Notes under the pieces: model-generated
Told to the model about the DNA's origin: nothing
Seen by the model: only the letters and a program-made list of their open reading frames with translations
The model's database searches: none
Source of the DNA: Myxococcales bacterium
Lineage (GTDB): Bacteria > Myxococcota_A > Polyangia > Palsa-1104 > JAEUJZ01
Reading direction: 5' to 3'
DNA: 64,000 nucleotides
Assembly (NCBI GenBank): GCA_016794505.1
Contig: JAEUJZ010000188.1
Location: forward strand, 1 to 64,000
Shown: piece after piece, positions 42,501-51,246 of the stretch
Layout of the letters: each line of letters starts with the position of its first letter
Position numbering within the stretch: the first letter of the stretch is position 1
Program-made: the position numbers and the translations under genes

Positions 42501-44363
42501 ATGTCGAATCCGACGACGCTCTGGGCCCAGTCCATGATGGGACGGACTCTGAAGGGGCACTATCGCCTAGAGGGCATCCTGGGCGAGGGCGCCATGGGCG
42601 TCGTGTTTCGCGGCATCAACCTGGCCATGGGCAAGGCGGTGGCGATCAAGATGATGCGCCGCGAGACCTTCGACACGCCGGATGCCGTCGAGCGCTTCAA
42701 CCGCGAAGCGCGGGTGTGGAGCCAGCTAAACCACCCCGTCATCACGCAGGTGTTCGACTTCGGCGTCGAAGAGGGCCAGCCCTTTTTGGTCATGGAGCTG
42801 GTGGAAGGCGTCGACCTGTCCGAGGCGCTAAAGAGCGAGGGCACGATCGATCCGCTGCGCGCCGTGCAGCTTGTGCGTCAGCTCGCCTCGGCGCTGGAGG
42901 AAGCGCACCGCTTGGGCGTCGTGCATCGCGACATCAAGCCGCAGAACATGAAGCTCCTGCGGTACAAGCCGGGCGGCAAGATGGTGCTGAAGGTGCTCGA
43001 CTTTGGCATGGCCAAGCAGGTCAACAAGGTCGATCAGCGCCTGACCGCGCCGGGCATGCTGGTGGGAACGCCCAAGTACGTTGCGCCCGAGCAAGTCACC
43101 GAAAACCCCGTCATCGACGGGCGCGTCGACCTGTATGCGGCGGGCGTGGTGTTTTACGAGCTGCTCACCGGCAGCGCGCCCTTTGTCGGCACGCCGCACG
43201 AGGTCTTGTTCGCGCACCTGGGCACGCCGCCCAAGCCGCTGCCCGAGACCGTGCCGCAGTTTGTCGCCGATGTGGTGATGCGCCTCTTGCGCAAGCGTCC
43301 CGAAGAGCGCTTCGCCCACGCAGCAGCCCTAGAGCTGGCCTTGGAAGAGTGCGAGATGGCGCTGCGGGCGCCGGCTGCGTACTCCTCGGGTGGCTACGTA
43401 CCGGTGGTGTCGCCCTCGGGAATGATCCTGATGCCCGCGGGATCGGGGTCGGTTCCCGGTGCTGCGCCGTCGGCAAATTCGCTGCGCGGCCTGCCGGCGG
43501 GCAAGATCTCGGCCCAGCAGGCGGCGGTGCCAGCCGTCAACGATCCCTCAGGGCCAGTTCTGGCATCGGCCATGCCAGGCAATCCGTCGACGGCGGGTGC
43601 GCCATCGATCACCAGCCAAGGCGCGATCAGCGAGGGCAGCGAAGCGGATCTGACGCCGCCGGCTTCGCCTCTTCGGCGAGCCATGAGCGGCGGCTTGTTC
43701 ATCGGCGTGATGGCTCTGTCCGCGCTGCTGTTCTATGCCGTGCGCCACTCGCTGCCGCTGCAGCGCCTGCTGGCCGACTGGCTGCCCGCGTCCGTGTACA
43801 AGGTGCCGCAAGACGAAGCGGTGGCGGCGCGACTGCGCAACCTGCAAGCGCTGCGCGACGCTCGGCAGTGGCACAGCGTGATCGGCGGTGTGCAGGATCT
43901 GCAGCAGGAATACGGCGCGACGCTTTTGCCCGAGCAGGTGGCGGCGCTGATGGCGCTTTCGCAGAAGGCGGAAAAAGAGCTGCCCATGCACGAGCTGTAT
44001 GAGCGCCTCGTCGCGGCCGCCAACCGCCCCGACGCGGACGAGGTCATTCGCCTGTACGCGATGATCGCGACGGACTCGGTCTATCGCACGCTGTCGCAGG
44101 CGTATCACGAGACCGCCGTCGAGCAGTACGCAACGGCCCATCTCGCCCAGGCCGAGCAGCTTCGCCTGGCCGGTCACTGCAGCGAGTTTTTGGCCGAAAT
44201 TCAGCGAGTGCTGGCGACGGCGCCGAGCCATCCGCAGGCCCGCGTGTACGAAAAGCGCGAGTGCCAGCCACCGGTCCCTGCCCCCGACGAGAGCGCGGCG
44301 CTACCCAGCGGTGCTGCGCCCGGCTCTTCGTCGACAGCGGTGTTGCCAAGCGGACCCAAGTAA
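42501..44363 (+). CDS. Membrane-linked Ser/Thr protein kinase
   Basis: 620 residues, with AAGGA upstream of the ATG. The kinase domain (about 21-290) is complete: GEGAMG (28-33), Lys50, HRDIKPQN with catalytic Asp144, LDFGMAK, and APEQV. A Pro/Ala/Ser-rich linker leads to one membrane helix (FIGVMALSALLFYAV near 398-412). The remaining ~200 residues are helical, TPR-like, and would face the periplasm. Such PknB-type receptors are abundant in myxobacteria. The stimulus is unknown. Confidence 0.93.
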   Translation: MSNPTTLWAQSMMGRTLKGHYRLEGILGEGAMGVVFRGINLAMGKAVAIKMMRRETFDTPDAVERFNREARVWSQLNHPVITQVFDFGVEEGQPFLVMELVEGVDLSEALKSEGTIDPLRAVQLVRQLASALEEAHRLGVVHRDIKPQNMKLLRYKPGGKMVLKVLDFGMAKQVNKVDQRLTAPGMLVGTPKYVAPEQVTENPVIDGRVDLYAAGVVFYELLTGSAPFVGTPHEVLFAHLGTPPKPLPETVPQFVADVVMRLLRKRPEERFAHAAALELALEECEMALRAPAAYSSGGYVPVVSPSGMILMPAGSGSVPGAAPSANSLRGLPAGKISAQQAAVPAVNDPSGPVLASAMPGNPSTAGAPSITSQGAISEGSEADLTPPASPLRRAMSGGLFIGVMALSALLFYAVRHSLPLQRLLADWLPASVYKVPQDEAVAARLRNLQALRDARQWHSVIGGVQDLQQEYGATLLPEQVAALMALSQKAEKELPMHELYERLVAAANRPDADEVIRLYAMIATDSVYRTLSQAYHETAVEQYATAHLAQAEQLRLAGHCSEFLAEIQRVLATAPSHPQARVYEKRECQPPVPAPDESAALPSGAAPGSSSTAVLPSGPK

Positions 44364-44509
44364 GCCGCCGTTTGCCGCTGCCAGCCGGGTTTTCGACGCC
44401 AGCCGATCGCAGCGCTCCAAGCGAGTGCCCCCGTCGGAAAAAAGTGGGTGGACCGTTTCGCGGGGGCGATGGATAGTGCGGTTCCCGCGCCAAGCTCGGG
44501 TCCCCGCCC

Positions 44510-45409
44510 ATGTCGCTTACGCACCTTGAGCAGCTAGAGGCTGAGAGCATCCACATCTTTCGCGAGGTCGTCGCCGAGTGCGAGCGGCCGGTCCTTCTGT
44601 ACTCGATCGGCAAGGACAGCACGGTGCTTTTGCACCTGGCCCGCAAGGCGTTCTATCCCGCGCGCCTGCCCTTCCCGGTGCTGCACATCGACACGACGTG
44701 GAAGTTTCGCGAGATGATCGCCTTCCGCGATCGCACCGCGCAAGAGCTGGGCCTGGATTTACGCGTATATACCAATCGACAGGCGCTTGCCGAGGGCATC
44801 AACCCCTTTGATCACGGCTCGGCGTACTACACCGACGTGATGAAGACGCACGCGCTCAAGCAAGCGCTGGATCAGGGTGGCTATACAGCGGCGATCGGCG
44901 GGGCGCGACGCGACGAAGAAAAATCGCGGGCGAAAGAGCGCGTGTTTTCGCTGCGGGCTCCCGGCCATCGCTGGGATCCCAAGTCGCAGCGACCCGAGCT
45001 TTGGGACCTTGCCAACACCCGCCTGCGCGACGGATACACCCTGCGCGTGTTTCCGCTTTCCAACTGGACCGAAGCCGACATCTGGCAGTACATCGCAAAC
45101 GAGCGACTGCCGATCGTGCCTTTGTACTTCGCCAAGCCGCGGCCGGTCGTGCGCCGAGGCGATGCGCTGATCATGGTCGACGACGAGCGCATGCGACTTC
45201 TGCCTGGCGAACAGCCCGAGCAGCGCCTGGTCCGCTTTCGCACGCTGGGCTGCTATCCGCTGTCGGGCGCCATCGAGAGCACCGCCACGACGCTGGCCGA
45301 GATCGTCGAGGAGACCTTGGCTTCGCGCCTGTCCGAGCGGCAGGGTCGCGTCATCGATCACGACGGCGCTGCGTCGATGGAGCGCAAGAAGCAAGAGGGG
45401 TACTTCTGA
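44510..45409 (+). CDS. cysD: Sulfate adenylyltransferase subunit 2
   Basis: 299 residues. PP-loop SIGKDSTVLLHLARKAF at 32-48, HIDTTWKFREMI, GGARRDEEKSRAKERVFS and YPLSGAIEST are classic CysD. It activates sulfate to adenosine phosphosulfate with CysN, driven by GTP. It overlaps the next start (TGATG), implying tight coupling with the CysNC fusion. First gene of the sulfate activation operon. Confidence 0.96.
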   Translation: MSLTHLEQLEAESIHIFREVVAECERPVLLYSIGKDSTVLLHLARKAFYPARLPFPVLHIDTTWKFREMIAFRDRTAQELGLDLRVYTNRQALAEGINPFDHGSAYYTDVMKTHALKQALDQGGYTAAIGGARRDEEKSRAKERVFSLRAPGHRWDPKSQRPELWDLANTRLRDGYTLRVFPLSNWTEADIWQYIANERLPIVPLYFAKPRPVVRRGDALIMVDDERMRLLPGEQPEQRLVRFRTLGCYPLSGAIESTATTLAEIVEETLASRLSERQGRVIDHDGAASMERKKQEGYF

Positions 45410-47343
45410 TGTCTGCGCAGCCGCGAACGGCTTCGTTGCCACAGGGCGCAGCGGTGGCTACGCACGAGCAGGTGCTGCGACCGCCTGTGGCCGCGCAAGA
45501 AGACCGCCGCGATCTTTTGCGCTTCATCACCTGTGGCAGTGTCGACGACGGCAAATCGACGCTGATCGGCCGCCTGCTGTGGGATGCTGGCGCGCTGCCG
45601 GAAGACACGATCTCGGCCCTGGCGCGCGACTCGCTCAAGCACGGTACGCAGGGGGAAAACCTCGACTTCGCGCTGCTTCTGGATGGGCTTTCCGCCGAGC
45701 GCGAGCAGGGCATCACCATCGATGTCTCGTACCGTTTTTTTTCGACGCCGCGCCGTAAGTTCGTGGTCGCCGACACGCCGGGTCACGAGCAGTACACCTG
45801 CAACATGGCGACGGGAGCCTCGACCGCGCAGCTTGCCGTGTTGCTGATCGATGCGCGCAAGGGCGTGCTGGTGCAGACCAAACGCCACAGCCGCATCGTG
45901 CGCATGCTGGGCTTGCGTCACGTCGTCATCGCCGTCAACAAGATGGATTTGATCGGCTGGGATGCGAACGCCTTTGCCCGTATCGAGGCGGAATACCGTC
46001 GCTTTGCCGTCGAGCTTGGCTTTTCGCGCATCGATTTCATCCCGCTTTCGGCGCTGCACGGCGACAACCTGTTACACCCCAGCGAAAAGACGCCCTGGTA
46101 TCACGGCCCGACGCTGCTGTCGCTGCTTGAGACGGCCGAGATCGCGCAGGCCACCGACGAGGCGCTGTGCTTGCCCGTGCAGTGGGTGAACCGCCCCAAC
46201 CTCGACTTTCGCGGCTTCTGCGGGCGGATCGCGGCGGGAACCGTGCGGCCGGGCGATCGCGTGCGCGTCGTGCCCTCGGGCGCTTCGTCGCATGTCGAGC
46301 GCATCGTGACGCTCGACGGCGATCGCCAGACAGCCGAGCGCGGCCAGTCGATCACCCTGGTGCTTACAGACGAGATCGACATCAGCCGCGGCGACGTCAT
46401 CACGGCGTACGACTCGCCCGTCGAGTGCGCCGATCAGTTCCAGGCGCAGCTGTTTTGGATGAGCGATCAGCCGCTTCTGCCCGGCAGAAGCTACGAGGCC
46501 AAGATCCACAACCGCCGCGTCGGCGCACAGATCACCGAAATCAAGTACCGCATCGACGTCAACTCGGGCGCTCACCTGTCGGCGAAGTCGGTTTCCAAGA
46601 ACGAGATCGCCGTCGTCAATCTCAGCTTCGATCGCCCGGTGCCCTATGCGCCGTATCAGCAGAGCCGCGCGCTGGGTGGTTTCATCTTGGTCGATCGCCT
46701 GTCGGCCGACACGCTGTCGGCGGGACTTCTCGACTTTGCCCTGCGACGATCCTCAAACATTCACGTTCAGGCCGTCGACATCGATCGATCGGCGCGCGAG
46801 TCGCAAAAGCTGCAGAAGGCGCGCTGTCTGTGGTTCACCGGCCTTTCGGGATCCGGCAAGTCGACGATCGCAAACCTCGTCGAAAAGCGACTGTATGCCG
46901 CCGGCAAGCACACGTACCTTTTGGACGGCGACAACGTGCGCCACGGCTTGAACCGAGACCTGGGCTTTACCGATGCCGATCGCGTCGAAAACATCCGCCG
47001 CGTGGCCGAAGTCGCGCGCCTGATGGTCGATGCAGGCCTGATTGTCTTGGTGTCGTTCATCTCGCCGTTCCGATCCGAGCGCGCGTCGGCTCGCAGCCGC
47101 TTTGCACCCGGCGACTTCATCGAGATCTTCGTCGATACACCGCTTGCGATCTGCGAAGCGCGCGATCCCAAGGGCCTGTACAAAAAAGCCCGCTCGGGAG
47201 CCCTGAAAAACTTCACGGGCCTCGACAGTCCCTATGAGCCGCCGAGCGATCCCGAGCTGCGCATCGACGGCGCTGCAGCGAGCGCGATCGAGGCAGCCGA
47301 GCACATCGTCGAGCGCGTCCTAGAAAAGGGACACAAGGACTAG
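45409..47343 (+). CDS. cysNC: Bifunctional sulfate adenylyltransferase subunit 1/APS kinase
   Basis: 644 residues from the ATG at 45409, overlapping cysD's stop by one base. The N-terminal two thirds are the CysN GTPase: SVDDGKSTLIGRLLWD, ADTPGHEQYTCNMATGAS and NKMDLIGW, then EF-Tu-like domains. From about residue 470 follows the APS kinase CysC (WFTGLSGSGKSTIANLVE, LDGDNVRHGLNRDLGF, VSFISPFRSERASAR). The fusion makes PAPS from sulfate. PAPS may serve sulfation or assimilatory reduction; no reductase is adjacent. Confidence 0.96.
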   Translation: MSAQPRTASLPQGAAVATHEQVLRPPVAAQEDRRDLLRFITCGSVDDGKSTLIGRLLWDAGALPEDTISALARDSLKHGTQGENLDFALLLDGLSAEREQGITIDVSYRFFSTPRRKFVVADTPGHEQYTCNMATGASTAQLAVLLIDARKGVLVQTKRHSRIVRMLGLRHVVIAVNKMDLIGWDANAFARIEAEYRRFAVELGFSRIDFIPLSALHGDNLLHPSEKTPWYHGPTLLSLLETAEIAQATDEALCLPVQWVNRPNLDFRGFCGRIAAGTVRPGDRVRVVPSGASSHVERIVTLDGDRQTAERGQSITLVLTDEIDISRGDVITAYDSPVECADQFQAQLFWMSDQPLLPGRSYEAKIHNRRVGAQITEIKYRIDVNSGAHLSAKSVSKNEIAVVNLSFDRPVPYAPYQQSRALGGFILVDRLSADTLSAGLLDFALRRSSNIHVQAVDIDRSARESQKLQKARCLWFTGLSGSGKSTIANLVEKRLYAAGKHTYLLDGDNVRHGLNRDLGFTDADRVENIRRVAEVARLMVDAGLIVLVSFISPFRSERASARSRFAPGDFIEIFVDTPLAICEARDPKGLYKKARSGALKNFTGLDSPYEPPSDPELRIDGAAASAIEAAEHIVERVLEKGHKD

Positions 47344-47349
47344 CCAGCG

Positions 47350-48246
47350 ATGCTGGGGTTGGAACTTCACCTGGGCCTAGCGCAGAGCGGCGTGGTGCTT
47401 GCGACGGCGCTGGTGGCAGCGCTGATCTCGGGCGCCATCGGCTATGGCTTTTCGACGCTGCTTGTGCCGGTGGCGCTTCTGTACTTGGCGCCGCGCGTGC
47501 TGAATCCGGGCTTGGTGCTGGCCGAGATCGCGCTCAACCTGCTGGGCCTGTGGCTGAATCGCCGCATGCTGCCGCGCGTGTTTCGCCGCGTGCTGCCGAT
47601 GATGCTCGCCTCGATTCCGGGCATCGTGCTGGGCGTCTGGGTGCTCAAGGTCGCGCGGGCCGACTGGTTACGGTTTGGCACGTATATCGTGCTCTTGCCG
47701 CTGGTGCTGCTGCAGGCCGCCGGCCTGCGACGACCGATGCGCGCCGGCAGTCCGACCGAGCTGCCCTTGGGCTTTGGCATCGGCGTCCTGTATTCGACGA
47801 CGACGATCTCGGGCCCACCTTTGGCGCTTTTGTTTTCGAACCAGGGGCTCGCGCAGGACGAATTTCGCGCCTCGCTGGCTCTGTTCCGCGTCGTCGAGTC
47901 GGTGGCGACGGCGATCGCCTACCTGGGGCTGGGCTTGTATTCGTCGGAAAGCCTGAGCGTGGCCTGTCTGATCCTGCCGTGCATCGTGCTGGGTGTGCCG
48001 CTTGGGCGCTTGCTGATTGGCGCGCTCGATGCGGAACTTTTCCGTCGGCTGTGCATGGCGCTCGACGCCTGGCTGATCAGCTTTGGCCTGTCGCGTCTGA
48101 TGCTGGCCGAGCGTGTCGCGATCGCCCGCTTTTCGTACGTGCCGCTCGTCGCCGTCGTGCTGCTGGATGCGATCATCCTGTACCGCTTCCTGCGCGCTCG
48201 TCGGCTGTCAGCGGTCAGCCCGGCGACGGGCACACACGCGCAGTAA
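47350..48246 (+). CDS. TauE/SafE-family transporter
   Basis: 298 residues, about eight hydrophobic helices. The first has VALISGAIGYGFSTLLVPVAL, resembling the family's Gly-rich first repeat; the second repeat has GFGIGVLYSTTTISGPPLAL. TauE/SafE proteins export sulfite or sulfoacetate, or transport organic anions. It starts 6 nt after cysNC, making it the third gene of a sulfur operon, so transport of a sulfur oxyanion is likely. Confidence 0.88.
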   Translation: MLGLELHLGLAQSGVVLATALVAALISGAIGYGFSTLLVPVALLYLAPRVLNPGLVLAEIALNLLGLWLNRRMLPRVFRRVLPMMLASIPGIVLGVWVLKVARADWLRFGTYIVLLPLVLLQAAGLRRPMRAGSPTELPLGFGIGVLYSTTTISGPPLALLFSNQGLAQDEFRASLALFRVVESVATAIAYLGLGLYSSESLSVACLILPCIVLGVPLGRLLIGALDAELFRRLCMALDAWLISFGLSRLMLAERVAIARFSYVPLVAVVLLDAIILYRFLRARRLSAVSPATGTHAQ

Positions 48247-48399
48247 CGCGCTGCATCGCCATAGACCGCCTCGTCCGAGTAGCGTGCCTAGGCTGCCTGC
48301 TGAGTGGCGCGATCGTCTACGCAAAGCAGAGCGCAAGCTCACTTCTGTTGTTTCAGAAAAAGCGGCCGCAGCGGAAGCACGGGCGAGGCTGCGACTCCG

Positions 48400-48609
48400 T
48401 CACCTGCCGACGAGCAGTTTCCGTTTAGCCGATGGACCGGCAGAGCCATGGATGTGCTGCGCCATCAGCCGCTCGAACAGCGGGAGTGGATCGGCGAGGC
48501 TCCCTTGGAGCCAGGCGATGAGGGCGATGTAGTAGAAGGACAGGAATGCCGTAGCGAACAAGTCGGCGCGCGTGGTCGCGGCCTCGTCACGCGCCAAGGA
48601 CCGTCTCAA
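48400..48609 (-). pseudogene. Remnant of a TetR-like C-terminal domain
   Basis: A 69-codon minus-strand frame contains RADLFATAFLSFYYIALIAW and then DPLPLFERLMAQHI, resembling the last two helices of TetR/AcrR regulators. There is no N-terminal DNA-binding domain; upstream the frame runs into the 3' end of the CoaBC-like gene, which it overlaps by 23 nt. I read it as the leftover of a regulator gene truncated when the CoaBC-like segment arrived. The rest of 48247-48586 holds no other gene. Confidence 0.4.
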
Positions 48610-49828
48610 GGTGATCGGCGATGGCGCGGGCGCTGGCGCGCTTGCCTTCGAGCGAGACGGGCTCGGCCCCGCGCGTCAACATCCAGGCTCGCTGTCGGTC
48701 TGCCTGCTGTTCCTCGCCGCGGCTCGCGATCACGCAGGGGAAGCGGGCAAGGCGGGCGCGGGCGATGTCGAACAACGCCTCGCGCGCGATGCCTTCCTGA
48801 TACGTGAACGTGACCATGTAGAGCGTGGGATGTGCCTCGCGCACCTCGTCGATGATCTTCGCCGTGGGCACCAGGTGCAGGGTCAGCTCCTGCTTGCCAC
48901 TCGGGATCTTTCCGTCGACGACCTGCGCGGGTCGGTAATCGGCGACCGCGGCGGAAAACACGCCGGCCTCGTGGCCGTGCTTAAGCTCTTCGGCCACGAG
49001 CCTGCGGTACTCGTCATAGGTGCGCGCAACCCGATGAGGCAGGAACGCCGGCACCGGCAGAGCGCCATCGCCGTGGATCAGGAGCACTTCCGCGCCGCGG
49101 TGATGGAGCTCGTTGGCGATGGCGATGCCGAGACGGCCGCGGAACCGGTTGGTCATGCGGCGCACCCCATCGATCGGTACCGGCGTCGACCCTCCCGTGA
49201 CCAGGATGCGACGGCCGCAGAGCGGCGAACGGCTGAGGGCACGCGACACCTCGGCGACGAGGGCTCGCTCATCGGGTAGGTTGTGCTTGCCATAGGCGTC
49301 GCGCGGCGGAATCACGCGGACACCGAGGTCGTGGAGCCGCCGGAGCGACTCGACGAGGATGCGATTGTGCAGCGAGCCGTGCATGGTCGGCGCGACCAGC
49401 ACCGCCGTTTGGCCGCGTTCGAGCCGACCGAGAGCCGAGGCGGCGGACGCGGTGATGACGCCGTCTGCGACCCCGGAGGCGATCTTGTTGATGGTGTTGT
49501 AGGTCGCCGGGGCAATCAGATATGCATCGAAGGGCGCGGCATCGCTGAGGTGCTCGGCAGCAGCCGTGAGCTTCTGGACGACGGGGTGAAGCGTGCTCCA
49601 TTCGAGCGTATCGGCGGTGACGTAGCGCAGCGCTTCCTGCGAAGCGAAGGCGACGACATCCGCGCCCTGGCGGCGCAGCGCACGCGCCACGAAGGGGATT
49701 TTCATCGCGGCGATACCGCCAGTCACCAGCAGCGCGACGCGACGCCCGGCGAGATGCGTGCCTTCGGGAAGCACGTCGTGATCACCCAGATCGGAAGGCG
49801 TCGGCGCAAGGAGAGTCCAGCTACTCAT
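48587..49828 (-). CDS. CoaBC-like phosphopantothenoylcysteine synthetase/decarboxylase, atypical
   Basis: 413 residues from the ATG at 49828. The flavoprotein half has VALLVTGGIAAMKIPFVARAL and LIAPATYNTINKIASGVADG; the synthetase half has LVTGGSTPVPIDGVRRMTNR and LGIAIANELHHRGAEVLLIHG, like CoaB. The decarboxylase signature normally reading P-x-M-N is here VAPTMHGSLHNR, as in some archaeal-like forms, so the decarboxylase partner may differ. CoaBC makes 4'-phosphopantetheine for coenzyme A. No other pan/coa genes nearby. Confidence 0.75.
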   Translation of the reverse strand: MSSWTLLAPTPSDLGDHDVLPEGTHLAGRRVALLVTGGIAAMKIPFVARALRRQGADVVAFASQEALRYVTADTLEWSTLHPVVQKLTAAAEHLSDAAPFDAYLIAPATYNTINKIASGVADGVITASAASALGRLERGQTAVLVAPTMHGSLHNRILVESLRRLHDLGVRVIPPRDAYGKHNLPDERALVAEVSRALSRSPLCGRRILVTGGSTPVPIDGVRRMTNRFRGRLGIAIANELHHRGAEVLLIHGDGALPVPAFLPHRVARTYDEYRRLVAEELKHGHEAGVFSAAVADYRPAQVVDGKIPSGKQELTLHLVPTAKIIDEVREAHPTLYMVTFTYQEGIAREALFDIARARLARFPCVIASRGEEQQADRQRAWMLTRGAEPVSLEGKRASARAIADHLETVLGA

Positions 49829-50256
49829 CCCGCGCTTGTTATCAGCTCCAGGTCGTGTGATCCAGGGGTCTCGCGCCCGTGCCTGACCCTGGTGAGAGCG
49901 GCCCCCGATACCATCCTGCGACGCAAAGAGTGCGAAGCAGACAGCGCGGCGCGTCCCGTCGTAGCGCTTGACAGCCTTGGCACCGACGGATGCGGCGCCG
50001 CGCAATGCGAGCTGTTCTGATGCACAATCCAGCCGCTGGCTTCCATGCATTCAGCGTCGGAGGGGCCGTCTAGAAACGCCGGTCACATATGCCCTCGGTC
50101 TGTCGCTGGGAGTCTTGAGTTGTCGCTGCTCATCTTGCGTTGGACGGACTCAGCCGTAGCGAAGAAATCGCGCAGCCTAGACCGCCCTCAAAAGGCGGAA
50201 TGGGACGCAAACAGCGACGGGAAGATCCGGCGATCCGGGGGCTGGATGGGAACTAG
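49829..50256. other. Stretch without a supported gene
   Basis: Frames here lack translation signals and protein-like composition. A weak hairpin (CCGCC-loop-GGCGG, about 50182-50198) has no T-run. The stretch presumably carries the CoaBC promoter and the 3' region of the barrel gene. Confidence 0.4.
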
Positions 50257-51246
50257 CTAGAACTCGAAGTTGATGCCGGCGTTGAACGTCAGGTCGCTTA
50301 GGTCGAGCTTGTTCTTCTGCGCCCAGCCGCTCATGAACGCACCGTGAAGCTCGATGAACAGCGACACGCGGTTCATGCCAATCTCTGAGTCGATCACGCG
50401 CGAGGCTTGGTGATCGATGGCGCTCAGATCGAGCGCGATGCCAGGGTGTACGACCACGCCATAGGTTGCTCCCGAGGCGTCGCGGGTTACCGTTGCGCCG
50501 CTGTCGTCTTTCGTGGTCAGCGACGACACAATGCTGGCACTGCTGCTGATCCACCAAAAATACGCGCCGAAGCCAGCCTTGACGTACGGGATCACCGGGA
50601 TGCGATAGCGCTTGGATAGCTCGTCGAAGCGATAGACCAAAAGCAGCGACACCGGCACCAGGTTGAAGATCGACTCGTCGCCCGAGATGCAGGCATCGTA
50701 CGGCACCTGGGACTTGCTCACCTTGCCATCGGTACCGACGGCTTCCTTGTAATACGTACGCCAGCCTTCGCCGTTGCCGACGATGCTGCAGGCGGGCCGC
50801 GTAGAGCCCGGCGCCGACGTAAATGCCGGAGCGCTGCGACGGTAATAACCACCAGAAAGGCCGATGCCCAGCGAGCCAAAGCGGTTGAGAAACTGGTAGT
50901 CGACTTCTCCCTGCGTCAGCAGTCCGCGAGGCGGAACCAGTCCGGCCGGTTCTTCGTTGCTGCCGAAGTAGTCGGAAAACGGCGTCGACGGCGATGTGCC
51001 CGACTGGAACACGGCGCTTGAGTCGACGGCCGGGATGTACGGCGAAAACTTCAGCTCAAAGGCGAAGCGTCGCGGCGACTCGCGCAGGCCGCGTGGATCG
51101 ACGGGCTCAAAGACCTGGGCGAAAGCGACGACGGGAAGCGAAAAAAACAGCCCGCAACAGACGGCGGTGCAGCCCAGCGCAGACACGGCGCGGGGACGCA
51201 GCGACCCGACAGGGCGCAGGGATCTACATGGCATGTGCTGGCTCAC
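50257..51246 (-). CDS. MXAN_2562-like outer-membrane beta-barrel protein
   Basis: 329 residues from a GTG at 51246 that overlaps the preceding stop (GTGA) and has GGGAGGT close upstream; an ATG at 51234 is an alternative. A signal peptide (CTAVCCGLFFSLPVVAFA) precedes VDPRGLRESPRRFAFELKFS, a segment I associate with the MXAN_2562 family of myxobacterial barrels. Alternating strands end in FNAGINFEF, a C-terminal aromatic typical of barrels. It is coupled to the MXAN_2561-like gene upstream. Role unknown. Confidence 0.75.
   Translation of the reverse strand: MSQHMPCRSLRPVGSLRPRAVSALGCTAVCCGLFFSLPVVAFAQVFEPVDPRGLRESPRRFAFELKFSPYIPAVDSSAVFQSGTSPSTPFSDYFGSNEEPAGLVPPRGLLTQGEVDYQFLNRFGSLGIGLSGGYYRRSAPAFTSAPGSTRPACSIVGNGEGWRTYYKEAVGTDGKVSKSQVPYDACISGDESIFNLVPVSLLLVYRFDELSKRYRIPVIPYVKAGFGAYFWWISSSASIVSSLTTKDDSGATVTRDASGATYGVVVHPGIALDLSAIDHQASRVIDSEIGMNRVSLFIELHGAFMSGWAQKNKLDLSDLTFNAGINFEF

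Noticed and set aside
50182..50198. Terminator hairpin
   Set aside because: Five-base-pair stem and no T-run on either strand.
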